Made by a program: the position numbers and the translations under genes. The notes beneath the pieces are model-generated. The model made no database searches. It was not told where the DNA came from and was given only the letters and a program-made list of their open reading frames with translations. 39,373 nucleotides of DNA from an uncultured Rhodopila sp. (GTDB lineage Bacteria > Pseudomonadota > Alphaproteobacteria > Acetobacterales > Acetobacteraceae), in assembly GCA_903932145.1 (NCBI GenBank), contig CAIZFE010000073.1:1-39373 (forward strand). The letters are read 5' to 3'. This document shows, in pieces, positions 17,598-27,600 of this stretch. The stretch's first letter is position 1, and every line of letters starts with the position of its first letter.

Positions 17598-17843
17598 TCA
17601 GTGTGTTGCTGAAGGCTCACGGGTCGTTGTTGCAGCCTGGGCACCGGGGCCAGCCAGGGTTCCGCCCGGCTTCGAGGCACTTTCCTCCATGGAGGCGTCC
17701 TCGGGTTCGGCCATGTTCTTCTTAAAGGATTTGATACCCTTGGCGAAGTCACCCATCAGCCCACTGACCTTATTGCCGCCACCAAACAGCACAAGGATCA
17801 CGGCCAGAACGACCAACCAATGCCAGATGCTGAAGCTACCCAT
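17598..17843 (-). CDS. tatA: Sec-independent translocase subunit TatA
   Basis: TatA forms the size-variable pore of the twin-arginine export system. The 81 aa protein begins [13 protein letters not shown], the classic short periplasmic stub and membrane helix. A hinge ([14 protein letters not shown]) and amphipathic helix ([12 protein letters not shown]) follow, then an acidic, Ala/Pro/Thr-rich tail. The start at 17843 is fixed by a GGAGG Shine-Dalgarno 4 nt upstream; an earlier in-frame ATG at 17906 would spoil the TatA N-terminus. No tatB or tatC adjoins it. The gene sits alone between pmtA and the deacetylase. Confidence 0.9.
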   Translation of the reverse strand: MGSFSIWHWLVVLAVILVLFGGGNKVSGLMGDFAKGIKSFKKNMAEPEDASMEESASKPGGTLAGPGAQAATTTREPSATH

Positions 17844-18021
17844 ACGTCCTCCAAAACCGCTGTTAAAGCCCGCGTGCTTTTGACCACGCCGGGGAAAAAT
17901 ATTCACTCACTAGGACGGCCGACGCTCGCCAGCCTTCCGCGTGTGACATGGCGCGAGTCGTAAGTCGATGCAAGCACCGTTTACCAGGCAGTTCTCATTT
18001 TGGCCGGTGGTTCGGCGGCAG

Positions 18022-19104
18022 TTATCGCGCGGGTTGGTCCAACTCTGATGCGGCAGGCGGTAAAGCCAAACCTGTAACGGGCGCCAAAACCACCCCCCTG
18101 GCCGCCAAGGTCCGCGACCAGGCGGCTATCCGCTGTATTGTCACCGGCCGCGGCACCGACACCAGCCCGAGCGCCGCTCCGTTGTCTGTGGCCATTCGGA
18201 TGAGTGTCTCCAGTCGGCTATCCAAGGTCGTCCGATCCGATCCATCCTCATCGAGTACAATATCGATCGAACGTGTCCAGGACCGCGCGGGACCCTGCCG
18301 GCTGGTCGTATCGACAAAGAGCAAGCCACGCTGCGCCAGTTCTGCCAGCACCGGGTCCCTTTGCTCGGGCAGCCCGAGCAGACCGGCACCATTCATGGGC
18401 CCGAAGGCGTCCGTAACCCCGACGTAACCGGAGGCCCGACCCATGAGCACTCGCAAGCGTTTCAGGTTCTCGGCCGGTGACAGGGAGGTCATCAGGGCAA
18501 GCCGGTTGTCGGGATCATTCAACGGATAGCCCAGCGGCTCCATCGGGACGGACAGCACATACTCGTGGCCCGCCTTCCGGACAGCCTCCAGAAGTGCAGT
18601 GACATCAGTGGCATAGGCCGATATCCCGAGCGCTATGGCGCCCGGGAGTCTGTTGATCGCGTCAAGGCTTTCGGCCTCGCCCATGCCAATTCCGGTCACC
18701 AGAAGACCGACGCGAGGCATCGTCAACAAGCGGTCGAAACCGATTGCATAGACGTCCATCGGCTTGCGGCCATCAGCAGCGATCTTGGGCAGAAACACCC
18801 GGGGTAAACCCGGGACGGCTTCCAACAGCGCCGGATCGGGTTCGGCAATACCGGCGCCAGCGACCAGAGCCGGATTTGTATTCCCCTGCGCCGAGGGAGC
18901 CTGCGGACCAGGTGATACCGGCATCGGATCGGCACGAACCACCGGCACGGCCGCCGGGATCCCCGGGGGACTCACTATCTGTAGCGCTATGGCACCGCTC
19001 CCCAATAGCGTAAGCAGGGCCAGCCAGAACCGCACCAGCCCTGGCCAACCCATCAACAGACGTCGCTTCGATCTACGATGGACGCCTGTGGATTGGACGG
19101 CCAC
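18022..19104 (-). CDS. Divergent polysaccharide deacetylase family protein
   Basis: This is a 360 aa envelope protein. An N-terminal membrane anchor (GLVRFWLALLTLLGSGAIAL, about 22-41) precedes a Pro/Ala-rich linker and the DUF610-type divergent polysaccharide deacetylase domain (from about residue 125, VGLLVTGIGMGEAESL). Family features include ALGISAYATD, HEYVLSVPMEP (the conserved PMEP segment), GYVGVTDAFG and GLLFVDTTS. Enzymatic activity is not established for most members. It starts 12 nt after the ctpA stop, and pairing with ctpA is common in alphaproteobacteria, where the set is linked to cell-wall remodelling. Confidence 0.87.
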   Translation of the reverse strand: MAVQSTGVHRRSKRRLLMGWPGLVRFWLALLTLLGSGAIALQIVSPPGIPAAVPVVRADPMPVSPGPQAPSAQGNTNPALVAGAGIAEPDPALLEAVPGLPRVFLPKIAADGRKPMDVYAIGFDRLLTMPRVGLLVTGIGMGEAESLDAINRLPGAIALGISAYATDVTALLEAVRKAGHEYVLSVPMEPLGYPLNDPDNRLALMTSLSPAENLKRLRVLMGRASGYVGVTDAFGPMNGAGLLGLPEQRDPVLAELAQRGLLFVDTTSRQGPARSWTRSIDIVLDEDGSDRTTLDSRLETLIRMATDNGAALGLVSVPRPVTIQRIAAWSRTLAARGVVLAPVTGLALPPAASELDQPAR

Positions 19105-19116
19105 CGTACGCGGAGG

Positions 19117-20496
19117 TCAATTGGCGGAGGCGCTTTTTTGCGCCACCATGGCGTGCACCAGGGCGACACCTTGTTGCAATTGGAAGTCGGTCTCATCCGG
19201 CTTTGCCGGGTCGAATTTCGGGAAGTTTTCCGGCGGTTTGTCAAGGATCTGCTTAGCGAATGGCGGCAGATCGGTTCGCGGTGCCAAGGCCTGTGGACCC
19301 GTGCCCCCCTGATTGGTCAGGACTTTGTTGTAATCGGATTCTTTCTCACCACCAAAGGAGCCCCGCTCCTCCCGGGTTTCCTCAACCGGCACGTCGGGCG
19401 TGATGCCCAAAGCCTGGATCGAGCGGCCGGAAGGCGTGTAATACCGCGCCGTTGTCAGGCGCATCGCACCATTGCCGGGTAGCGGGATGACCGTTTGGAC
19501 GGACCCTTTCCCAAAGCTGCGGGTTCCCAACAAGATCGCCCGGCGATGATCTTGCAGTGCTCCAGCCACGATTTCCGAGGCCGAGGCGGACCCGCCGTTG
19601 ATCAACACCACCAAGGGCGCGCCGTGCAGGATGTCATCACCCTTCGCGTCCCAGCGCTGGCTTTCTTCGGCATGACGGGCGCGGGTAGAGACGATTTCTC
19701 CCTGATCGATGAAGTCGGACGACACCGCGACCGCCTGATCGAGCAAGCCACCGGGATCGTTGCGCAAATCGAGGATCAGTCCGCGTAGCTTCCCGCCGTT
19801 CTGTGCCTTCAGGGTCTTCACCGCCTGCCTGATTCCGGCATCGGCCTGTTCGGTAAACTGCGACAGCCGGACATAGCCGATGTCGTTTGGCTCCATCCGC
19901 GATTTCACGACCTGAATGTGGATCGTCTCACGGATCAGCGGCACCTCCAACGGCTTATCGACACTCTGCCGCTTGATGGTCAGCACGATCTTGGAATTCG
20001 GTGGGCCCCGCATCCGGTCAACCGCGTCGTTCAGCGATAAACCGATGACGGTCTTGCCGTCGATCGCGGTAATCAGGTCGCCGGGCTTAATGCCGGCGCG
20101 GGCCGCAGGCGTGTCATCGATCGGGGAGACGACTTTGATAATACCCTTCTCTTCGTTGACCTCAATTCCAAGGCCGCCAAATTCGCCCTTGGTCTGGATC
20201 TGCATGTCCTTGAAAGCTTTCGCATTCATGTAAGAACTGTGCGGATCGAGGCCGGTGAGCATGCCATTGATGGCATTCTCGACCATTTCCTTGTCATCGA
20301 CCGGATCGACATACTCGGCACGGACGCGCTGCATCACATCACCGAATACCTTCAGCATCTGATACATATCTGTACGGCTGCTGTCCTGCGCGAAAGCGCT
20401 GCCCAACGCCCCAAGACCCGGGCCAAACGCGGCGCCAGCCACGAAAGCGGTCCCTATCAACAGGCCAAACCGCCAATGCCGAGCGCGGAAATCCAT
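19117..20496 (-). CDS. ctpA: S41 family C-terminal processing peptidase CtpA
   Basis: This is a 459 aa periplasmic serine protease with a signal peptide (GLLIGTAFVAGAAFGPGLGA, ending near SAFAQ). Next come an N-terminal helical part, a PDZ domain (about 95-180; GIKPGDLITAIDGK) and the S41 catalytic domain. The Ser-Lys dyad is predicted at S305 in GGSASASEI and K330 in SFGKGSVQ, 25 residues apart as in Prc. The frame is open far upstream, but the start at 20496 directly precedes the signal peptide and follows an AAGGGAAAG purine tract. A strong GC hairpin (20512-20536) sits just upstream of that tract. The envC gene usually found upstream is absent here. Confidence 0.93.
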   Translation of the reverse strand: MDFRARHWRFGLLIGTAFVAGAAFGPGLGALGSAFAQDSSRTDMYQMLKVFGDVMQRVRAEYVDPVDDKEMVENAINGMLTGLDPHSSYMNAKAFKDMQIQTKGEFGGLGIEVNEEKGIIKVVSPIDDTPAARAGIKPGDLITAIDGKTVIGLSLNDAVDRMRGPPNSKIVLTIKRQSVDKPLEVPLIRETIHIQVVKSRMEPNDIGYVRLSQFTEQADAGIRQAVKTLKAQNGGKLRGLILDLRNDPGGLLDQAVAVSSDFIDQGEIVSTRARHAEESQRWDAKGDDILHGAPLVVLINGGSASASEIVAGALQDHRRAILLGTRSFGKGSVQTVIPLPGNGAMRLTTARYYTPSGRSIQALGITPDVPVEETREERGSFGGEKESDYNKVLTNQGGTGPQALAPRTDLPPFAKQILDKPPENFPKFDPAKPDETDFQLQQGVALVHAMVAQKSASAN

Positions 20497-20878
20497 GCTT
20501 TCTTTCCCTTCGCGCCAGGGGCTCGGCCCCGGGCGCATAATCGACGCTGTTATCGGCACCAGGACCAGTCCGAGGCCGCAACCTACATTCGGTTGTTGTC
20601 GCGCAGCAAACCAGCCGCCGTCCAGTGTTGATTTTGTAAGATGGTCAACTGTGACCGCGAAGGCGGCACTCCGATGGGCGCTTTCGCGGTCGCCGACTGC
20701 CTGCGGGATTGCCGTCATCAACGACTGAACCAGTCCCACCACGCCTGCCGCGGCAGCGCAACGCCGGTTCTGGCAAACGCATAAGGGCCATGCCACTTCG
20801 GCGCGGCAGAGCCTCGCAAAATACGTTAGCGTTCCGGTTCGGCAGGAGCACGTCCCGAGTAACAATGCCTCAACGCCC
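20497..20878. other. Divergent intergenic region ctpA / EamA exporter
   Basis: This 382 nt spacer lies between two divergent genes and must contain both promoters. Apart from the hairpin near ctpA I see no RNA gene, repeat or convincing -35/-10 pair. The open frames inside it are Arg/Pro-rich and do not resemble proteins. Confidence 0.6.
20512..20536 (-). promoter_or_regulatory. GC-rich hairpin immediately upstream of the ctpA ribosome-binding region
   Basis: The sequence can fold into a stem of ten base pairs (GCGCC/GGCGC outside, GGGGC/GCCCC inside, one A-G mismatch, TCG loop). On the minus strand it ends 15 nt before the ctpA ATG, just upstream of the purine tract. It could be a 5'-leader structure affecting translation. 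It has no T-run, so an intrinsic terminator is unlikely. Function is inferred only from stability and position. Confidence 0.35.
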
Positions 20879-21838
20879 ATGAACGCCTCAGCCACACCGT
20901 CGCAGCGCGCGATGTTCGTTTTTATCTGCTTCGTCTGGGGCACCACTTGGCTGGCGATGAAGATTGGCATAACCACCGTGTCCCCCGGCATCTTCGCGGG
21001 CCTACGCTGGAGCATTGCCGGTACAATCCTGTTGTCCTATCGCGCGCTCCGCGGTCAGCGGGTCCTGCCACCGGCGCATTTGGTGCCTCGGCTGGTGTTT
21101 ATTTCGGTCGTGCTGATCACACTCAATCAAGTGATCCAGCTTTATGGCTTGAAATACATCACGGCCGGCCTGGCGGCGGTGATCAGTTCCGCCCTGACAC
21201 CGCTCGCGCTGCTGACGTTCGCCGTGATTGGCGGTCAGGAGCGGTTCAGCCCTCGCCAACTTGGCGCCATCTGTATTGGCATCGCTGGCGTGTTGATGTT
21301 GTTCGGCCCCGCCGCTGTCGCCGGCACGCTGGATGTTTGGGAAATGATTGGCGCCGCTGGGGTGACCGTCGGATGCCTGTGCTATACGGCCGGGTCGGTT
21401 ATGACGCGGCCCATGATGCGCAATCTGGAGCCCGTGCAACTTGCCGGACTCACCGATCTGATTGGCGGCTTGGTCCTGTTGGTGTCCGCGCTGGCGGTGG
21501 AACCGGGCGCGCGCGAGTCGATGCACCTGCACTGGGGATGGCCGGCGTTCCTGGCCTGGTTATACCTGCTGGTTCCCGGTGCGCTGATGTCCACGACAAT
21601 GTATTTCCTGTTGGTCCGCGATTGGGGCGCCAGCCGGCCAGGAACCTATGCATTCATCTCCCCGGTTATCGCGGTCGTGATCGGCTGCACGCTGTTCGGC
21701 GAGAAATTGGACTGGGGCGAGGCGGTCGGGATGACACTGATGCTCGGCGCCGCCGGACTTGCGCTGCGAGCGACGACCACCACACGTGGGATACTTCGAA
21801 TCACACCGGTTGCATCATCGCCCGGTGCGCTCCCGTAG
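20879..21838 (+). CDS. EamA/DMT family transporter
   Basis: This is a 319 aa exporter of the drug/metabolite transporter superfamily with ten predicted helices in two EamA repeats. The N-terminal repeat has the common VWGTTWLAMKIG and GLRWSIAG segments. The second ends with TYAFISPVIAVVIGCTLFGEKLDWGEAVGMTLMLG-like spacing, where P and E are hallmarks of the family. Substrates vary (amino acids, metabolites, drugs) and cannot be read from sequence. It stands alone on the plus strand and converges on the MFS gene with only 31 nt between stops. Confidence 0.88.
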   Translation: MNASATPSQRAMFVFICFVWGTTWLAMKIGITTVSPGIFAGLRWSIAGTILLSYRALRGQRVLPPAHLVPRLVFISVVLITLNQVIQLYGLKYITAGLAAVISSALTPLALLTFAVIGGQERFSPRQLGAICIGIAGVLMLFGPAAVAGTLDVWEMIGAAGVTVGCLCYTAGSVMTRPMMRNLEPVQLAGLTDLIGGLVLLVSALAVEPGARESMHLHWGWPAFLAWLYLLVPGALMSTTMYFLLVRDWGASRPGTYAFISPVIAVVIGCTLFGEKLDWGEAVGMTLMLGAAGLALRATTTTRGILRITPVASSPGALP

Positions 21839-21869
21839 CCTCTGGAAGGGTTGTGGTACCTCCGCCGGT

Positions 21870-23378
21870 CTATTGGCGCGTCGGACTCAAACGGGTGGGC
21901 AACTGAAACGCGATCGATAACGTCAACAGTGCAAACGCAGTGGCCAGCAGATAGGCGTTATGCAACGAGGCGGCCATCACTTCGGTCAAATGAGCAAGGT
22001 CCGTTGGCGCCATGGCCAGACGTTCCGAATGGTTCAGCAACCGCTCGACGGCGCTCACCGCGCTCGGGTCCAAATGCAGCATTGTGGCGTTCAGCACCGC
22101 ACCGCAGCCTGACGCACCCACCGACTGCCCTACAAATCGCATGAACATCGACGATGAGGTCGCCGCCCCGCGCTGTCCCCAGGGCACCGCCGCCTGGATC
22201 GAGACAATGAACACCGTGCTACAGAATCCCATGCCGATTCCAATGACAAACGAGCCAGCGGACGCCCATAAAGGCCCGTCGGCCGGGCTTAACATCAGCA
22301 ACATGGCGCACCCGATGGACAGCGAAAGGCCACCGAGTATGGCGACGACCCGGTAACTCGTGCGGGCCATGATCCGGCCGGCCACGAAGCTCGCCAGCGC
22401 CCAGCTTACGGACATCGCACCCAGCACCAGGCCGCCGTCGATTGCGCGACGCCCCATCGCCCCCTGCACGTAGGTCGGCAGAAAGGCAGCGACGCCCATC
22501 ATCATCGCGCCGGCCGAGAAATTGCCAAGGCTTCCAACCACGATCACCCTGATCCGCCAGAGTTCCAGCGGCAACATCGGTTCGGGCGTACTCCGCTCAT
22601 GCAGGTATAAAGCAATCAATGCGATCAGGCCGGTTGCGGTAAGCGCCGACAGGGCCACAGAACTCAGGCTGCCGCTTTGCACGAGTGCCAGCATCAGGCT
22701 GCCGAACGCCAGGAGCAGCAAGAGCGAACCCGCCCAATCGATGCGGTGCTGCCGGCGCTGCACGTCCTCACGGAGGAATAAGGCGATCATCAGGATGGCG
22801 GCGACGCCGATCGGCACATTCACCCAGAACACCACCCGCCAGCTCATGTGCGCAACAAGAAACGCCCCCAAAGACGGCCCGGCCACCGCGGATACGCCGA
22901 AGACTGACGATACCAGGCCCTGAATCCGCCCCCGCTCGGTCGGGGTATAGATATCCCCCAGGATCGTGGCCGCGATGGGCTGGATGGCCCCCGCGCCGCA
23001 GCCCTGTAACGCGCGGAATACGATCAGCGACGGCATATTCCAGGCCATGCCGCACAGAATGGTCCCGCCCAGAAACACCAGGGTTCCCGCAAAGAACACA
23101 GGTTTGCGGCCATATAGATCGGCGACGCGGCCGTACACCGGAATGGTCACGGCCTGGGTCAGCAGGTAGATTGTAAAGACCCAGGTGAACACATTGAACC
23201 CGCCCAGGTCGCTCACGATGGTCGGTATAATGGTGGCGACAATGGTACTTTCCACCGCCGCCATGAACGTGGCGATGAGGCAGGCCGCGAGGACCAGGTT
23301 TCGGCGTCCGTTTCCTAGCGATTCAACCAAATGGGGCTGCATTCCGCCCGGGCTTTCGCCTGCGCCGTCGTTCGGCAT
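21870..23378 (-). CDS. MFS drug-efflux transporter, DHA2 (EmrB/QacA) type
   Basis: This is a 502 aa proton-driven exporter with about 14 hydrophobic segments. Family marks are the helix-1 block ESTIVATIIPTIVSDLGG, motif A in the loop after helix 2 (GRVADLYGRKPVFF), RALQGCGAGAI and the antiporter motif C (AVAGPSLGAFLV). The N-terminal ~25 residues are a soluble leader. It probably exports hydrophobic compounds, but no HlyD/EmrA partner or TetR regulator is adjacent, so specificity and regulation are unknown. The 195 nt upstream (23379-23573) contain no gene I can support. Confidence 0.88.
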   Translation of the reverse strand: MPNDGAGESPGGMQPHLVESLGNGRRNLVLAACLIATFMAAVESTIVATIIPTIVSDLGGFNVFTWVFTIYLLTQAVTIPVYGRVADLYGRKPVFFAGTLVFLGGTILCGMAWNMPSLIVFRALQGCGAGAIQPIAATILGDIYTPTERGRIQGLVSSVFGVSAVAGPSLGAFLVAHMSWRVVFWVNVPIGVAAILMIALFLREDVQRRQHRIDWAGSLLLLLAFGSLMLALVQSGSLSSVALSALTATGLIALIALYLHERSTPEPMLPLELWRIRVIVVGSLGNFSAGAMMMGVAAFLPTYVQGAMGRRAIDGGLVLGAMSVSWALASFVAGRIMARTSYRVVAILGGLSLSIGCAMLLMLSPADGPLWASAGSFVIGIGMGFCSTVFIVSIQAAVPWGQRGAATSSSMFMRFVGQSVGASGCGAVLNATMLHLDPSAVSAVERLLNHSERLAMAPTDLAHLTEVMAASLHNAYLLATAFALLTLSIAFQLPTRLSPTRQ

Positions 23379-23573
23379 GCGCTGTTCCCCCCGAGCGGTG
23401 CAACTCAGACGATAGTTCTGTCATCGGCCCGGGGAAATGACAACCGGCCGGACGTCACGCACCCGAACCGCCGGCCGTGAGGCCGCCGCTTGCGCCTATA
23501 TCAATCCCGAACGTCGAGGATGGCACACTAGAACCGCCAAACTACGGTCGCACCGGTTTGCGCGTGGCTGCGG

Positions 23574-23900
23574 TCAGAGAAGATACTGCATCGATCCCGT
23601 GATGATCGCGCTCGCGATATTGGACAGCAACATTCGTGCGGCTTGCAGCAGCAGTAACAGAATCAGCGGACTGAGATCAATGCTGCCGAAATTCGGCAGG
23701 AAGTTACGAATCGGCCGCAGTGCCGGTTCGGTGACCCGATAGAGAAAATCCCCGATCGACCAAACCATGCGATTGCGTGTGTCCAGCACACCGAATGATG
23801 CAAGCATGCTGAAAACAGCGGCCAGAATGACAGCCCAGATGTACAGGTTCAGCAGCTCATCCAGCAGCTCATCCAGCAGCCAGAACAGCGTCCGGATCAT
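23574..23900 (-). CDS. YggT family membrane protein
   Basis: This is a 108 aa inner-membrane protein with two hydrophobic blocks, each of the YggT repeat type. The conserved RVTEPALRPIRNFLPNFGSIDLSPLILLLLL segment (given here only as its landmarks TEPALRPIRN and DLSPL) is clear. The family is linked in various bacteria to membrane and division functions, without a defined activity. The N-terminus contains LLDELLDELLN, encoded by 2.5 copies of a 12 bp tandem repeat (23851-23880). The region directly upstream is an IS4 relic, so the promoter must lie in or beyond it. Confidence 0.88.
   Translation of the reverse strand: MIRTLFWLLDELLDELLNLYIWAVILAAVFSMLASFGVLDTRNRMVWSIGDFLYRVTEPALRPIRNFLPNFGSIDLSPLILLLLLQAARMLLSNIASAIITGSMQYLL
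23851..23880. repeat. 12 bp tandem repeat, 2.5 copies, inside yggT
   Basis: The unit AGCAGCTCATCC occurs at 23851-23862 and 23863-23874 and is followed by a half copy AGCAGC. It stays in frame and duplicates four residues (LDEL) at the protein N-terminus. Such a repeat could change copy number by slippage without breaking the reading frame. Confidence 0.85.
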
Positions 23901-23989
23901 ATCTCAATAACTCCAACGTCGATCACGAACCTAGCGGTGCCGAGAGCATTCCGCAACATGGGTTGCAATCGGCACAGAGTCATTCGGTT

Positions 23990-24404
23990 CTCGGCTTCCG
24001 CCGTGCCTAGCCAGCGGCGCGACTCCAGGTCGGCCAAACCACGGTTGCGCAGTGGCGTGATGACTTTGTTCTCGCGGTTCCAGATCTCACCGCCCATCAG
24101 ACCGAGACAGGCGCCGCTGTCCGCGTCCGCGGCGAGCATCACATGCGCCAGGACGCTGTAGCTTATTGCCGTGACCGCATTGGCCCACACCCCGGCCGCG
24201 CTCCGCCGTCGTGGAGATGCTGATCTCGGTCGTGTCCTGCAACGCCAGCAGATGCCGCCCGCGGCAGGCCTCACATGTGCTCGCCCCAGTTGCAACGATT
24301 TTCTCGGCGGTCACTTTTTTATTGCGGAAGAATCGGCCCACGGCTTCCTCGCCAGCACGATTACCGCCAAAACGGCGCATGCTCACGGTTTTCCGCACAG
24401 CCAT
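23990..24404 (-). pseudogene. Remnant of an IS4-family transposase (frameshifted, 3'-truncated)
   Basis: The first ~75 codons from an ATG at 24404 carry an IS4-type N-terminus: RRFGGNRAGEEAVGRFF, NKKVTAEKIV and the catalytic-region block LLALQDTTEISIS. The reading frame then shifts near 24155-24165. The next frame continues as SVLAHVMLAADADSGACLGL, GGEIWNRENKV and ESRRWLGTAEAE, again in family order. After that the similarity fades, and the rest of the DDE domain is missing. A GGAGG stretch lies upstream (about 24418). No intact inverted repeats could be identified. I am confident of an IS4 relic, less so of its exact ends. Confidence 0.75.
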
Positions 24405-24644
24405 TTGTTCGAGGACTATCGCCTCCTTTTATCAAGGCGCTTATCCCCAAATGACCCAATCGATCATTCCATGCCTGGCTCCTGTTCTCCAGTTGCCTGG
24501 ACGCAGCGAATCGTACTCGCGTCAAGCCGGGCAAGGATTATTTTGAGGGGCGTCCGATGTGTTGGGACTCTAGCTAGTCGTCCCAGTCGTGAAGGAATCG
24601 CTTGTGTTTCGTGCGACAGGATTCTAGCGCCATCACCTGCCGCT
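24405..24644. other. Non-coding segment between IS4 relic and AsmA-like gene
   Basis: I see no supported gene in these 240 nt. They may include the 5' flank and one end of the old insertion. A weak open frame on the plus strand vaguely recalls a transposase helix-turn-helix but is too degraded to call. Confidence 0.4.
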
Positions 24645-27600
24645 TCAGGGAACGCTCTTGCCTTTTGGTTGCCCCTGATCAAAGACGCTAAAAATTTCCC
24701 GCAGGAAGCCGGGAGTCAGCGCGCTGACGGGATTGAGCGAGACCGTTGGATCGTCGATGGGACCGTTCAGCCCGAAACGCAAGGCGAAGATGCCGCCTCC
24801 GTTTTCCGGGCTGAATAACTTGCCGATCAGCGGCAATCGGCCAAGCATCGAATTGAAAAAGTAAGCCGGTACGATCGTGCCGCCGATTGCCGTGCGGCCG
24901 GTCGAAAAATCAATGCGCCCCTTCGCCGTCAGACCAAGCGACGGGTTGTCAGCCTGGGCCTGATCGATATCTAAATGGTCGCCGAGATATTGAAACGGCA
25001 CCATGACGCGCGAAAAATTCATTTCAGGCCCCTTAAGTGCATCAATAAGACCGTATACTGTTATGGCTTGCAGCAATTTGCCTAATACTGGAGAATTCCT
25101 GACGTCAACGTCTTTGATGAACGCGGTTCCAGACAACGGGTGCAACCCGAGCGATTGATCGAAAACGCCGTTCAGAGTCAGATGCCCGGATCGCATCGTG
25201 CGCAAAACGTCCATGCCGCGCAGAAAAGAGCCCGCATCTTTGGCATCAATCGTCAGGCGCCGTTTGCCCTCTAGCGGCTCAATCCTGACAGAAAATCCAT
25301 TGCTGTCCCGGGTCGAGCCAATTGCATCGACCAGGCCGATCTGGTCGCCGCTACCCGTCGCTTTCACGAGAAGATTGTCGGCCTGCTCCTTATTTGCCAG
25401 CAGTGCGTGATCGAAACGGGCGTCAAGCGTCCAAGCGGGCGTTGTCGGCTGAGCGGCCTGCGATCGATCGGTTCCAGTTGTCTTTTCGGTCAATTTTGGT
25501 TCTAGGTCGATCTGTTCGCCCTGCAACACGATGGAAATCGGATCGTTTGAACTGAAATGGACCGTACCATGCCCCTGTGTGCGGCCCAGCCGGAGCGTTT
25601 CCAGGCGGACCGACCGTATATGGCCATCGTTGAAGTCCGCCGATCCCGCTACGGACAGTCCGTCACCGCGCACTATGATCCGATTGACCTTCGTTATCTG
25701 GCCGTGCGACATCAGCACGGTCGCGGATGCATTGGCAGAGGCGGCGGCAGGCTTGGTCCAGACCAAGGACGCGATAGAGATCGTTGCCGCAGACAGGTCG
25801 CCGGTCAGCGCAATGGAGTTGTCACCACCGCGATGCTCGGTTACCACCGCGTGAACCGGGATCGGGCCGGTCAACACGCCCGCGACCGGTAAGCCAACAG
25901 CGTCGATTTGGGTGGCATCTGGTTGCCCGGACACGTTGATCTTCTGCACTACCTGTTCCGGCGGACCCGATTTGAAATCCATCGTTCCATCGAATGTGAC
26001 CGGTATCGAAGCGAACGAGCCCTGCCCCTTCAGAGTCAGTCCCTCCTTATTGATCGCGAGGTCGCATGTTCCGTCCTCAAGGTCACGGCCGGCCGCCACA
26101 TCGGGCAACCGGATGTGGCTGAGGCGCGCGTCCGCATGGATGGCCACATCGTCGATCGACAATTTATTTTCGAGCGGAAACTGAAAATCTAATGTCGCGG
26201 TTGCACTCCCGCCCCCGATCTTCAGACCGATCGGATGGGTGGAGAGAAGGTGCAACCGAGGCTCGCTCAATAGGGTCAGGGCGCTCAGAACCGGCCCCTC
26301 GATGTCGGCGTGGATGACCGCGGCCTGATCCATCAGGCTCAGGCCGGTGATGCTCATTTTGGCGTCTTTGATAACGAGATCGGTGCCACCGTCGCGGATG
26401 CGCTGACGGCCCGACGACAAATGAATGTCGAGCGTATCGGGATCGACAAGGTGCAAATGGCCGTTAGCCTGTTCGACCGGGGGCATGTTGTCGATCCAGG
26501 TAAAGGTCCCATTGACTATGTCCAGATCGCCGGTCGCTTTGGTCAGGACGACGTCATGCAGTGCTCTATCCGCCTCGACGACAACCGACGCGGTCGCATC
26601 TGTTACCCGGCCTCTCGTAACATGCTCGATGACCCAGGGCCGAGCGCCCCCCCCAAGGCCGAGCGGCCACAGGGTCGACAGATCGGTGCCATCGATCTGA
26701 GTTAGCCCGATCGTCAGCGCGCCGGTCAGTCTGGAGGCCGCGTAGGTAATCGTACCGCCAACATCGGCGGTCTCGGGATTACCATCAGGCGTTTTGCCGA
26801 GGTCGAGATGGCCCTTCGTTATAACGATAGCGGCAGGCGTTCCGGAGATCGCAATGGTCCCGCCGCGCAGCGGCAAGGTTCCCTGTGCAATCGCGACATA
26901 GCCCGAACCGGCCGTGAGTTCGGCGCTTACCTCGGTTAGCGCGAAATCCGGGTCGAACCCGATCGTTCCATCTACGGAAAACGGCAGATCAAAGCCGGCC
27001 AGAAAACCCGCGCTGGCTGGGGCTGGTTGCCCATGTGCAGGGGCGGCCGCCGTCAGGTGCATATCCAGGTTCGTATTGGTGCCGGTCGCCCAGTCAACTT
27101 GGGCGGTCAGATGGGCCTGGCGTCCGTCAATTGACACCGGTGCTCGAAGCGATCCGCGGACGTGGCCGCCGGATGCCCGGTTCAGATCGAGATCCATTCC
27201 GAGGGTTTGGATCACCAATCCGGTTTCGCGATCCCGAAGTGTCAATTCGGCGTCGCGCAAATGCGCTCGCTGTATCTGGTCAAACAACCCCAGCATTCGC
27301 CCATGGTCGGAACTGGCGGGCGACGAAAGCTGCTCGCGGAACTGCCGGATATCGATATCGGTGTCACCGGACTCGGGCGAACGCCCGGGGCTGAGGTCTA
27401 ACCCCAGGTTGAGCGCGCCGCTGGATTCCCTTGTAACAGTTAGTTGGGCATGGTCCACTTCGATGGCACGCGGGATGATCCGGCCAAGCAGCAGGCCCGC
27501 TAAAGAAAATGTCAGGTGGGCTTGCGGTGCCGAGGCTAGGTGTCGGCCTGCCGAATCGGTTACGGCTATATTCGAAAGACGAAAATCAAGTGGATAATCC

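Noticed and set aside
20497..20878. envC-type peptidase gene expected upstream of ctpA
   Set aside because: The region is non-coding and the next gene is divergent; the long upstream extension of the ctpA frame lacks any M23 motif.
24480..24640. Plus-strand frame with a stretch resembling an IS630-type helix-turn-helix (RARIILRG)
   Set aside because: Only about ten residues look similar, with no downstream DDE domain; insufficient to call a second IS remnant.
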